A DNA stretch of 31,961 nt from DATGMS01 sp040905145 (lineage in GTDB: Bacteria > Bacteroidota > Bacteroidia > Cytophagales > Cyclobacteriaceae): NCBI GenBank assembly GCA_040905145.1, contig JBBDSC010000145.1, positions 1 to 31,961 of the forward strand, in the 5' to 3' direction. This document shows positions 23,495 to 31,765 of this stretch, one piece after another. The translations under genes and the position numbers were made by a program. Every line of letters starts with the position of its first letter. The stretch's first letter is position 1. Below the pieces are notes generated by a model, which did not search any database, had not been told where the DNA came from, and saw nothing but the letters and a program-made list of their open reading frames with translations.

Positions 23495-26365
23495 TTAATT
23501 TTGGGCGCATATCGCCTTGAAGGGGCATTGCTCACATTTTTCCTCCTCCTCAGTTTGATCAAAAGGAATGTCCGGATCAAAAAGTTCTGATAAACAATCT
23601 TCTAAAGCAGAAAGAAATTGCTCTTCATATTCCTGGTAACTGGCTATCTCCTCTTTGGGTCTTCTGGAAACTCCCATCTGCAAATAGGGACTGAACTCTT
23701 CATTGAAAATATCTTTCAAATTGAATACAGCTGGTTTCAGAGGATTACTCACTTTACCTCCACTTGTCTCTTGATAAAGTAAGCCATACATCATGGTCTG
23801 CATGGCTGCCTTATTGCGGGATTTGTTATCCCTGTCAAACAAAGAAGGGATATCGGTAAAGTCTTTTTTATCTGCTCCTGATTTGTAGTCGATCAGCCTT
23901 ATGGTCCCTCCAATCCGGTCCACCCTATCGATAATACCCTTAAGTCCAATAAGCTTTTCTTCCTTGGAAAGGGTAATAGGAATGTTGGCGAAATAGTCTT
24001 TGCTTCCTTCCAGTGAAATTATTTCAAAGGGGGCATAGGACTCATCTACTTCCAGCAAGCGGTGGATATACCGCTGTAGGACATCGCGTGCAATAATCAA
24101 TTGACCCGATAGTTGGAAAGCCTCTTTCTCTGAAACTGAAAAATGCTTTTTGATAGCCAATTCTACCGAGGGCCCAATCCAGTTTTCCCTCAATTCTGCA
24201 AAATCTTCTTTGGCCAGATTAAATCTTCCTTTTCGCTCTTTGAATCCTTTATACAGGAATTCCAAGCTATAATGTGCCAAATTGCCAAACACTGCCGGGT
24301 CTATCTTTTCCTGTACATCATCCCGCTCACGGATGCCGGCTACATGTTGAAAGTAAAACTTCAACCTGCAATCCAACCAAACATTGATCGCAGAAGGTGA
24401 AAGCCTTTCCTGCTTTTCATTTCCCTGCTTAACTTCATATTTTCCCAGTATTTCCAATATCTTCTGGTTTTTCGGAATGATTATGGGATTCCCCTGCTGA
24501 AGATCTACGGGGATAAAAACAGTTTCCTCCTTCACTTCAAGTCCACTCTCGAGAGCCAACTGCTGAATGTACCGGCTTTTTTCCCCAGCCTTACCTTCAT
24601 CAGATTCTGTCGTATAGATCAGGTGGATTTCTTCTGCGCTATGCAGCAAACGGTAAAAGGTATAGGCATATATGGCATCATTTTGTTCCTGCACCGGCAA
24701 TCCAAAAGCCCTTCGGAGGTTAAAGGGAACCATGGAATTCATAGCGGAAGAAGGCGGAAAGCTGCCCTCGTTCATATTGCAGATAATTACCCGTTTGAAA
24801 TCAAGATTTCTGGACTCCAGCACTCCCATCACCTGCAACCCTTCTAAAGGCTCCCCTTCAAAGGGCAATCTAACCTCCCGAAAAACCTGCTTAAACAGCC
24901 TCATAAAAAAGTCAAGGCCAATCGTTATATCCCCCTGCGCATGGAACAATTCGTCCAACCGGGTCAATTGCTTATAACATTGATAGAGGTAGGTTTGTTG
25001 TAATTCCGGTAAATCCAATAAATTCACCAAAGCTTTGATCACTTTCTTCAAAAAAGGAAAAAGATCCCCAGCCTCGACCTTGTCAAATACCAACTTAAAA
25101 AGTTCACCTCCTGCTGCCAATCTTGCCGCAGGGATATAGATTTGATTGGTTTCTTCAATGGTCCTGAGTTCCCGGATCACAAATTCATTGTTCATGGATC
25201 TAAAATAGGTGGACGCCAAAATTCCCCGGACCGGTTTATGGTAAAAAACAATTTGCCCTTCTTTCATGCTCACATATTTTTGCAAATCCAATAAAGATTC
25301 CAAAAAACCATAGGCAGGAGCATTTTTAACCGGATAACCCATAGTGACGTTTACCATGTCGATGGTTTCCGGCAAACTATGTAGTGTGGGAAAAAGCAAT
25401 TGCTCATCGGGAAGGATGACTACTGTTTGTTCCAATGTCTCCTCGGCACCTATGTTTTCCATCAATTTACCTACTAAATTTGCCTGGTTTATTTTTAAAG
25501 GAGTGGCATGTACATGGATTTTGGCCTTGATCCCCCTGATGTGGGGCATGATTTCCCCGGGAAATGTTGGTCCCAAAATTTTGTCTTTCCTGTAATCCCG
25601 GAAAAACAAACCCGCTTCTTGCCGAGGATCTTCCAAATAATAGGAATCAAGGTCCCAAAAAATATCCGCGCCAAATTCTTTGATAAAATGCTTGATCAGT
25701 TTTTCTTCCGTCAGGGAAAACGCATTAAAACCGATAAAAACATATTGTTTAACTGGCCTGGAAAGCTGATCCAACTGCTCCACCACTTGCCTGTACAACA
25801 TCCCGGAATAGGCCAGGCCGGAGACAGATAGCGCGGTCTGAAAGTTTTGATAGATTGGCCGCAACTGCTTCCAAAACTTTAAAAATTTCTCTTGATGGGC
25901 TTTATCCTTTATTTCAAATGATTTCCAGAATTCCCGGATCAGCTTAATTTGATTTTCTGTCAAATAATCAAAATCATTTTCAATTACTTTTATCTCTTCC
26001 AATTGATGATAAAGCTTTTCGGCATCCACAAGAAAATTATCCAGGTCTTTAAAGTCCCTAAGGATCATTTCTCCCCAATAATAAAACCTGTCAAAAGTTT
26101 CTGCCTTGGGGTGCAAAGCGAAATAAACTTTATAAAGTTCAAAAATCAAGGTCAACTGATCCGCTGGTTTATTGTTTGCATAGGCATAGAAAACCTCCTC
26201 TATGGTCCTTATCTGTGGCATCCATTGCGGCTTGTCAATAAGATTTCCGAGATGTTTGGCAATGAAAAGCCCTGCCCTCCTATTGGGCAAAACCAAAATA
26301 ACCTGATCTAGTGCTGGATAATCAGCTAAAACCTTATGGGCTGTATCTTTTAAAAAACTATGCAT
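23495..26365 (-). CDS. addB: AddB-like helicase-nuclease subunit with Fe-S PD-(D/E)XK nuclease
   Basis: About 956 residues from the Met at 26363-26365 (MHSFLKDTAHKVL). The helicase-like N-terminal part begins V-I-L-V-L-P-N-R-R-A-G and lacks a Walker A lysine, as in Bacteroidota AddB relatives. The C-terminal nuclease has G-L-K-G-I-I-D-R-V-D-R and R-L-I-D-Y-K-S-G, with the Asp and Lys of the PD-(D/E)XK core. A 4-Cys iron-sulphur site is formed by W-L-D-C-R-L-K-F-Y-F and, at the very end, C-E-Q-C-P-F-K-A-I-C (C-x2-C-x5-C), as known in AddB. It pairs with the helicase-nuclease gene just upstream on the same strand. Together they resect double-strand ends for RecA-dependent repair. Confidence 0.82.
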   Translation of the reverse strand: MHSFLKDTAHKVLADYPALDQVILVLPNRRAGLFIAKHLGNLIDKPQWMPQIRTIEEVFYAYANNKPADQLTLIFELYKVYFALHPKAETFDRFYYWGEMILRDFKDLDNFLVDAEKLYHQLEEIKVIENDFDYLTENQIKLIREFWKSFEIKDKAHQEKFLKFWKQLRPIYQNFQTALSVSGLAYSGMLYRQVVEQLDQLSRPVKQYVFIGFNAFSLTEEKLIKHFIKEFGADIFWDLDSYYLEDPRQEAGLFFRDYRKDKILGPTFPGEIMPHIRGIKAKIHVHATPLKINQANLVGKLMENIGAEETLEQTVVILPDEQLLFPTLHSLPETIDMVNVTMGYPVKNAPAYGFLESLLDLQKYVSMKEGQIVFYHKPVRGILASTYFRSMNNEFVIRELRTIEETNQIYIPAARLAAGGELFKLVFDKVEAGDLFPFLKKVIKALVNLLDLPELQQTYLYQCYKQLTRLDELFHAQGDITIGLDFFMRLFKQVFREVRLPFEGEPLEGLQVMGVLESRNLDFKRVIICNMNEGSFPPSSAMNSMVPFNLRRAFGLPVQEQNDAIYAYTFYRLLHSAEEIHLIYTTESDEGKAGEKSRYIQQLALESGLEVKEETVFIPVDLQQGNPIIIPKNQKILEILGKYEVKQGNEKQERLSPSAINVWLDCRLKFYFQHVAGIRERDDVQEKIDPAVFGNLAHYSLEFLYKGFKERKGRFNLAKEDFAELRENWIGPSVELAIKKHFSVSEKEAFQLSGQLIIARDVLQRYIHRLLEVDESYAPFEIISLEGSKDYFANIPITLSKEEKLIGLKGIIDRVDRIGGTIRLIDYKSGADKKDFTDIPSLFDRDNKSRNKAAMQTMMYGLLYQETSGGKVSNPLKPAVFNLKDIFNEEFSPYLQMGVSRRPKEEIASYQEYEEQFLSALEDCLSELFDPDIPFDQTEEEEKCEQCPFKAICAQN

Positions 26366-26556
26366 TATCCTTTTTTTATTGTTGATGGTTCCAACCATTC
26401 TTTATTATCCTATCATTAGTTTTCATGTTTTTTTGCAAACCTTCCAAAAAACAAAGAATGAGTAACTAAGGTTTTTTTTGAATCTTAAAGATTGTTTTCT
26501 ATTTGTTTTTTGAATTTTGTTTTTGCTAATTTGGTTCTGGTTTGTCCAGGTTGGGA

Positions 26557-29500
26557 TTAAATATCACTGGGTACCTTTTTTATCTCACCTGATTCTATAT
26601 AGATCAAATAACCTGCTGTAGGCTTTTGGCTAAGATCCTGTACAAGCTTCATGTATTCCCTTACCTGATGTTGGTGGGCTTCTTTTTCTGCTCCCGTTTT
26701 GAAATCAATTACCAGAGCCTGATCCTTAGCCAACATTATCCTATCCGGCCTCTTACTCAATCCTCCCGGCAGCAAAATGCCCTGTTCTGTAAGCACTTGT
26801 GCGTCCTTGGAAAACCATTCCTGCATTTGGGGCAGATCAAACAACCGGTCAAACAATCCGGTCACTACTTTCTTTTCATCTAAGCTCAATTGACCTTCAA
26901 AATAAGCCTCCTGAAGCATTCCTTCCAGCTCATCGATGCTCTTCAATCTCTCCAAAATCCTGTGAATCAACAATCCAAAGTTCCTTTTTGACTGTAAAGC
27001 CGCTTTTTCTTCTGACAATCCCCCCGGATATTTTTTTACTTGTAGCAGATGTGTCCAATTGCGGTAGGTCCATGACAATTCCGGAATTGGCAATAAACTA
27101 TCCCTGGATTTCCTTTCTTCTGGCCAATCCCCTATTTCCAATAGGCCACTTTGCTCATCATAAAAGGACGATAGATCCAACAGGTCATCGGCCCCAATCG
27201 CGGATTGGACTGCCATTTGAATATTAAACGATAATTTATTTAATGCCCCGCTCCCTTTTGAAGGATGTGCTTCTCCAAGTGCCCAAAAAACCTCCTCCGA
27301 CCGTGTCAGTGCCACATAGATCATATTGAGTGAATCCAGATAAGCCATCATTACCTCTTTCCGGTATCGGTCCGCAAAAGATGTTTCGGCCAGGGCTGCT
27401 GTCAAACTCAAAGGGACAATCATCTGAGAAGATTCATTCTCCTCATATTCGGACCAGATCACTCCTTTTGAATCAACGATATCCCAATCCATAAAAGGCA
27501 TCAAAACCACCTTAAATTGTAAGCCTTTGGATTTGTGGATGGTCAGCACACGGATGGCATCATGACCATCCGGTATTTTGACCGTCCTTTTATCCCTGTT
27601 CAGGTCCCACCATTCCAAGAATCCCCCTACATCTGATTTGTTTTTCGATACATAGTCAAAAACGGCTTCTTTAAAACCAGAAAGATAAGCCCGCTCCAAA
27701 CCCAGGACGTTGAACCCCATTATTTCCACTAACTCTTCTACCAGTTCGAACAAAGGCAATTGTACCAACCCAGCCTTTCTTTCTTCAAAGGCATTTACTT
27801 CTTCAATGATCTGATCAGAAATATCTTTCTTATCAAAAAGCTCATGATGAGGCTGGCCCCCTTTCAAACGCTCCCGATGATACCACATCGTTTTGGCAGA
27901 AATATCATCATCAGGATGGGTCAGGTAATTCAAGGTAGCTAGGAGACATTTTACACTTGCTGCCTTATGCAGGAACATGGCCTCATCTGAAAGCACATCA
28001 TAACGATACCCATCATGGGGATGGGTGCTTCCGTATTCCATCAAGGTCTCCGCTACCTGCTGCCCTTCCACCTTTCGCCTCACCAACACAGCAATATCCT
28101 TGAGCTGATAACCCTGATCCTGTAAAACCCGGATCATGTCCGGCAGTTTGGCAACAACAAGATCATTGACCTTTTCATCTTCCTCTTTCTTTAAAAACTC
28201 TATCCTGACCTTACCCTTGAACACAGCCGCTTGCTTCTGTGGGGCTACTTTTTGCCTTACTCCCAAATAAGCACTACTTATTGCCGATAGGAGTTTATCT
28301 TCCACGCCATATTTTTGCTGTGCTGCCGCCATGATGCCCAGTGTCAACCGCTCAAATAGCGCATTGTTAAAATTGACCACATTGGGCAAACTGCGAAAGT
28401 TGGTGTCCAAGTCTTTCACTCTTACCCGATGGGGTCCAATTTGCTGCTCTACTTCCTTAAGCAATAAAGTCAGGTCCCCTCCACGCCAGCGGTAAATAGA
28501 TTGTTTCACATCCCCCACGATGAGGCTGGTATTCCCTGAGGCCAGGGAATTGTCCAATAAAGGATAAAAGCTGGCCCACTGAAAGCCGCTGGTATCCTGA
28601 AATTCATCGATCAGAAAATTTTTATATTGATTGCCGACCTTTTCATAAATAAAAGGGGCGTCTGTCTCTGCGGTGATCTCTTTAAGGAATTCGTTGGCAT
28701 CGGAGATCAACATGATGTTTTCCTCCTCCTTAAGATGTTGTAGTTCTTCCAGCAATTGGGAGAAAATACCAAAAACATAAAAATTCCTTCGTACGGCCTC
28801 CAGTGTATTCCATCGCGGAATAATGGCTAAAGCCTCTTTCAGNNNNNNNNNNNNNNNNNNNNNNNNNNNNNNNNNNNNNNNNNNNNNNNNNNNNNNNNNN
28901 NNNNNNNNNNNNNNNNNNNNNNNNNNNNNNNNNNNNNNNNNNCTTTTGATTCCCTGAATTCTTTTCCGGATAAAACCTCTTTCTTCAAAAAGTCTTGAAC
29001 GAAATTCAAGTAGGTTTTTTGGGTCATTTAAAAAGGCCCTTATCTCATGCTGATGTTTCTTGAAGTCTTCCTGAAAAATCTGGGTTCCCAATTTTTTGAT
29101 ATTCCAACGGATATCCCAGGACTTTCCTTCACGGATTTTTTCATCTGCAAAATCCACCAACCATCTGTGCAGGTTTTGATCCTCCGCAACCTTAAACATC
29201 AAGCGGTCCACCAACCGCTCCAGTACCGCAGCCTGGTCCAATTCAATATCAAATTTTGCCTGCAGATCAATTTCCCTGGCAAAGGCCCTTACTACCCGCT
29301 GGAAAAAGCTGTCTATGGTGCTGATGGAAAAATCCGAATAATGGTGCAATATGGTGGTCAGCACTTCCCTGGCCCTAACTTTAAGTTGTTCTTCGGAAAG
29401 CTTTAAATGCATTAACAAAGTGCTGTCCAGCTTTTCCTCAGGATCGACCTTAGCCATTAACCGCTCCAATACTTCCAAAATCCTTTCCTTCATCTCTTTG

Positions 29501-29646
29501 GTAGCTTTATTGGTAAAAGTTACCGCAAGGATTTGCCGAAAAGCAAAAGGATGATCCAAAGCCAGTTTCAGGTATTCCATGGCAAGGGTATAGGTTTTAC
29601 CAGAGCCAGCAGAGGATTTATAAATGATAAAAGGTTTGTCGGCCAT
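26557..29646 (-). CDS. addA: UvrD-family helicase-nuclease, AddA-like (contains assembly gap)
   Basis: A superfamily 1 helicase from the Met at 29644-29646 (MADKPFIIYKSSAGSGKT). Walker A is G-S-G-K-T (14-18), with T-F-T-N-K-A-T-K-E-M-K-E-R as motif Ia, I-D-E-F-Q-D-T-S as motif II, G-D-V-K-Q-S-I-Y-R-W-R-G as motif III, L-T-I-H-K-S-K-G-L-Q-F-K as motif V and Y-V-A-L-T-R-S as motif VI. A C-terminal nuclease core follows with L-V-I-D-F-K-T-G. The order is that of AddA/RecB. A 100-base N run interrupts the gene; the frame is the same on both sides if the gap is taken as exactly 100. The addB-like gene begins about 190 bases downstream. Confidence 0.85.
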   Translation of the reverse strand: MADKPFIIYKSSAGSGKTYTLAMEYLKLALDHPFAFRQILAVTFTNKATKEMKERILEVLERLMAKVDPEEKLDSTLLMHLKLSEEQLKVRAREVLTTILHHYSDFSISTIDSFFQRVVRAFAREIDLQAKFDIELDQAAVLERLVDRLMFKVAEDQNLHRWLVDFADEKIREGKSWDIRWNIKKLGTQIFQEDFKKHQHEIRAFLNDPKNLLEFRSRLFEERGFIRKRIQGIKXXXXXXXXXXXXXXXXXXXXXXXXXXXXXXXXXXLKEALAIIPRWNTLEAVRRNFYVFGIFSQLLEELQHLKEEENIMLISDANEFLKEITAETDAPFIYEKVGNQYKNFLIDEFQDTSGFQWASFYPLLDNSLASGNTSLIVGDVKQSIYRWRGGDLTLLLKEVEQQIGPHRVRVKDLDTNFRSLPNVVNFNNALFERLTLGIMAAAQQKYGVEDKLLSAISSAYLGVRQKVAPQKQAAVFKGKVRIEFLKKEEDEKVNDLVVAKLPDMIRVLQDQGYQLKDIAVLVRRKVEGQQVAETLMEYGSTHPHDGYRYDVLSDEAMFLHKAASVKCLLATLNYLTHPDDDISAKTMWYHRERLKGGQPHHELFDKKDISDQIIEEVNAFEERKAGLVQLPLFELVEELVEIMGFNVLGLERAYLSGFKEAVFDYVSKNKSDVGGFLEWWDLNRDKRTVKIPDGHDAIRVLTIHKSKGLQFKVVLMPFMDWDIVDSKGVIWSEYEENESSQMIVPLSLTAALAETSFADRYRKEVMMAYLDSLNMIYVALTRSEEVFWALGEAHPSKGSGALNKLSFNIQMAVQSAIGADDLLDLSSFYDEQSGLLEIGDWPEERKSRDSLLPIPELSWTYRNWTHLLQVKKYPGGLSEEKAALQSKRNFGLLIHRILERLKSIDELEGMLQEAYFEGQLSLDEKKVVTGLFDRLFDLPQMQEWFSKDAQVLTEQGILLPGGLSKRPDRIMLAKDQALVIDFKTGAEKEAHQHQVREYMKLVQDLSQKPTAGYLIYIESGEIKKVPSDI
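28843..28942. other. assembly gap (100 N)
   Basis: Exactly 100 N, the customary size for a scaffold join of unknown length, inside addA between I-Q-G-I-K and L-K-E-A-L-A. True missing length is unknown. Confidence 0.98.
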
Positions 29647-29928
29647 ATTAAAAGGATTCAAAACCGAATTTATGAAAAAATACGGGGTACTAAGATAGTC
29701 AAAAGCAGAAAACTTCCCGTCACTGCTTCAATCGGCATGGATTCTACACAATGTTATGGGCTGGCCAAATAATATGTCCGATAATGAATAAAAGTCCGAC
29801 AATGGAAATTAAAAACTGAATTATTCTTTATTCGGTCATTTCTTTAGCTTCTGATTAACGGTTGACAGCTATTCCATAAAGAGTCACACAAGAATAGCTG
29901 GAGAATAAGTAAAAAATCCATTTTACAT

Positions 29929-30123
29929 TTAAGATCTTCCAACCTCTTCTGCTAATCTCAATTCACAAACTGTATCTAAATTAGCTGATAAAAGTTTGGC
30001 GTCATTGATTGCACGTTCTTTATTCGAAAACATAAATGAAAATATAGGTTTGGAATTTTCCGAATACAGCAATACTTTGTAATCGGTTACAGTTCCTGAC
30101 CATGTTGGACTATAGTTTTTCAT
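29929..30123 (-). CDS. small hypothetical protein
   Basis: A 64-residue cytoplasmic protein, M-K-N-Y-S-P-T-W-S-G at the start. It has a beta-beta-alpha-like pattern: V-L-L-Y-S-E-N-S-K-P-I-F-S-F-M-F, then N-K-E-R-A-I-N-D-A-K-L-L, then a strand C-E-L-R-L-A-E-E-V. Composition and secondary-structure regularity suggest a real gene, but I do not recognise the family. It stands alone, 283 bases upstream of the addA start on the same strand, with nothing obvious in the gap. Confidence 0.5.
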   Translation of the reverse strand: MKNYSPTWSGTVTDYKVLLYSENSKPIFSFMFSNKERAINDAKLLSANLDTVCELRLAEEVGRS

Positions 30124-30493
30124 AGCCTGGTTTTTATGACAATATTCAATAGCACATTATTTTTCCGCAAGTCAAGTTGAACGTTTCTTCATATCTTAAA
30201 TTCTGACTAATGAATGTATACCCGCCCCCATAGCAAATCGATATCCAATTATTTTCTAATTATCCAATCCATCCAACAGACTTTTTCTAGCCATATCCTA
30301 TATAATGATGGGTCGGTGGCCCAAAATCACCGGATATTGCCCCCCTTTCGTTCAATATATTTATATTCAAATGATGTTATTTCAATCCATAAATACCCCT
30401 TTCCCTTACAAATCGTGCCGATAACTTGTTATTATCCAAAGGATTACTTATTTTCATTACAGTTTTTTTGTTCCATCTTAAATTTTATCAACT
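30124..30493. other. intergenic region, 370 bases
   Basis: AT-rich, with no coding frame that looks real, no strong hairpin and no RNA gene recognised. A promoter for the fragment at 30494 could lie here, but no exact TAnnTTTG box was found. Confidence 0.45.
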
Positions 30494-30598
30494 ATGAGCA
30501 CGGAAATCTCAATTTCCATCAAGATCCCCAAAGCGGATCTACAGGCGGGCCACTCTTTCCCTGATATGATTAGAAATTTCCGTAATAACACCAGATGA
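30494..30598 (+). pseudogene. N-terminal fragment of an interrupted gene
   Basis: ATG then S-T-E-I-S-I-S-I-K-I-P-K-A-D-L-Q-A, after which the sense is lost before TGA at 30596-30598. An alternating I/S strand followed by I-P-x-A-D-L is how a family of small Bacteroidota proteins of unknown function begins, as I remember it. The tail of such a protein is found past the transposase element at 31294-31490, so the element appears to split one gene. The middle part of that protein is missing. Confidence 0.35.
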
Positions 30599-30611
30599 TA
30601 TGGTGACCGAC

Positions 30612-30728
30612 GCTCCATAGGATCGAAACCTTTGTAGAACGGACACATAGTTATAATAAAGCTCCGTAGGAGCAAAATCTTTGTAGAACTGATGCACCGC
30701 ACGAAACCAGCTCCGTAGGGGCGAAACC
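30612..30728 (+). repeat. left cluster of 49-base-phased palindromic repeats (3 copies)
   Basis: Consensus GCTCCGTAGGAGC (5-base stem, 3-base loop), then 6 bases (GAAACC), then TTTGTAGAA. Copies begin at 30612 (GCTCCATAGGATC), 30661 (GCTCCGTAGGAGC) and 30710 (GCTCCGTAGGGGC), with starts exactly 49 apart. The third copy reads GAAACC and then runs into the transposase start instead of TTTGTAG. The two right-hand copies are in inverted orientation with the same 49-base phase. Confidence 0.85.
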
Positions 30729-30733
30729 CGAAC

Positions 30734-31194
30734 ATGCCCAACACCTACAGCCAAATATTGATCCATTATGTTTTTGCCGTCAAAAATAGGGAAAGTCTGA
30801 TTTCCCCCAAAATACGGGAAGGTGTAGAAAAATATATCAGCGGAATAACAAAGAACAACCACCATAAGCTGCTTGCCATTTATTGTATGCCCGATCATTG
30901 ACATATTTTGATAGGGCTTGACCCTATGCAATCCGTTTCGGCAGTGGCAAGAGACATTAAATCAAACTCATCCAAATGGATCAATGAACAAAAATTGTTG
31001 CCGGGCAAATTCAATTGGCAGGAAGGCTATGGTGCATTCAGCTATTCCAGAAGCCAGCTGGGTGCGGTGGCAAATTACGTGTGAACCAGCCCAACCACCA
31101 CAAAAAGAAAAGCTTTAGAGAAGAGTACCATGAATTTCTGGAAAAATTCAACTTGGAATTTGATGAAAAATACTTGTTCGATTGGTTGGAATGA
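30734..31194 (+). pseudogene. Y1 HUH transposase of IS200/RAYT type, inactivated
   Basis: Starts M-P-N-T-Y-S-Q-I-L-I-H-Y-V-F-A-V-K-N-R, the usual opening of Bacteroidota Y1 transposases (about 150 residues). It continues K-L-L-A-I-Y-C-M-P-D-H, then TGA (30899-30901), then H-I-L-I-G-L. The stop thus replaces the middle residue of the catalytic His-hydrophobe-His motif. Further on come S-S-K-W-I-N-E-Q, F-N-W-Q-E-G-Y-G-A-F-S-Y-S and A-N-Y-V. A one-base loss near 31081 then shifts frame, and N-Q-P-N-H-H-K-K-K-S-F-R-E-E-Y and K-Y-L-F-D-W-L-E end at TGA 31192-31194. These enzymes cut and join single-stranded DNA at hairpins. The gene sits 5 bases after a left repeat and ends directly against the inverted right repeat. 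Confidence 0.85.
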
Positions 31195-31262
31195 GGTTTC
31201 GCCCCTACGGGGCTGGGAATGGTGGAATTTAACATGCTACAAAAATAACGCTCCCACGGAGC
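31195..31262 (-). repeat. right cluster of the 49-base-phased palindromic repeats (2 inverted copies)
   Basis: GGTTTC-GCCCCTACGGGGC begins at 31195 with the palindrome at 31201-31213. CTACAAA-N6-GCTCCCACGGAGC follows with the palindrome at 31250-31262. The palindromes are again exactly 49 bases apart. Read on the minus strand the second copy is GCTCCGTGGGAGC-N6-TTTGTAG, the same unit as on the left. The inner copies (30709-30728 and 31195-31214) are a 20-base inverted repeat with one mismatch. Confidence 0.85.
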
Positions 31263-31293
31263 TTGTGAAAGGTAAATCGAAACCCGGAAGTCC

Positions 31294-31490
31294 GATGTCC
31301 AGGAAATGCAACATGACTGGGAGGCTGTGCAGGAGCTGCGGACGGTCCTGCGGACGGTGAACCAGTCCAAAGCAACCTGAACGACACCGTGATGCTGGCC
31401 GGATCGGAAGCGTACGTGGCCGCCCTGAGCTATTACAACTCGGTGAAGCTGGGGACCAAGATGAACGTCGCCGGGGCGAAGGTCATCTAA
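31294..31490 (+). pseudogene. C-terminal remnant of the gene split by the transposase element
   Basis: Clearly more G+C-rich than the rest of the window. One frame from 31294 reads D-V-Q-E-M-Q-H-D-W-E-A-V-Q-E-L-R-T-V-L-R. After a one-base shift near 31372 it continues N-L-N-D-T-V-M-L-A-G-S-E-A-Y-V-A-A-L and then S-Y-Y-N-S-V-K-L-G-T-K-M-N-V-A-G-A-K-V-I to TAA at 31488-31490. From memory this matches the end of small Bacteroidota proteins of unknown function (about 150 residues) that begin like the fragment at 30494. A third frame stays open from 31492 (K-V-T-R-V-P-F-E-V-E-E) to about 31655 and may be its continuation. Frameshifts show it is dead. Confidence 0.5.
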
Positions 31491-31523
31491 AAAGGTGACC
31501 CGGGTCCCCTTTGAAGTGGAGGA

Positions 31524-31562
31524 GGGTACTTCGGAAGTACATCCCCCACTTCCGAAGTACCC
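31524..31562. repeat. nested inverted repeat
   Basis: GGGTACTTCGGAAGT (31524-31538), a 9-base loop, then ACTTCCGAAGTACCC (31548-31562). The 15-base arms are perfect. Each arm is itself a palindrome around GTACTTC-G-GAAGTAC, so alternative cruciform pairings exist. It lies in the G+C-rich remnant, so it may be an internal coding repeat, a terminator-like structure or the end of a further mobile element. Confidence 0.6.
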
Positions 31563-31765
31563 CCTTGCGCCATATATCGGCGGAGAACAGGGTCAGGCAG
31601 ACCTACAAAACCAAACCATCCTTAATATTAAAAACCGACAAACGAGTCACTTACTTTAGGGTAGGTGCTGCTAGCGAATATGCGCCCCTGGCATCCGCTT
31701 TACAGAAGCAGACGATTGAGGGTTTTCCTTAATTTTCCTTTTATTTGCATGAAAACTAAAAATCC

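Noticed and set aside
28839..29027. Separate minus-strand frame ending in the N run
   Set aside because: It overlaps addA in another frame; the addA frame is supported by conserved motifs on both sides.
30612..31262. CRISPR array
   Set aside because: The 49-base step with partly conserved units looks CRISPR-like, but there are only three and two copies, they are inverted across a transposase gene, the units vary, and no cas gene is near.
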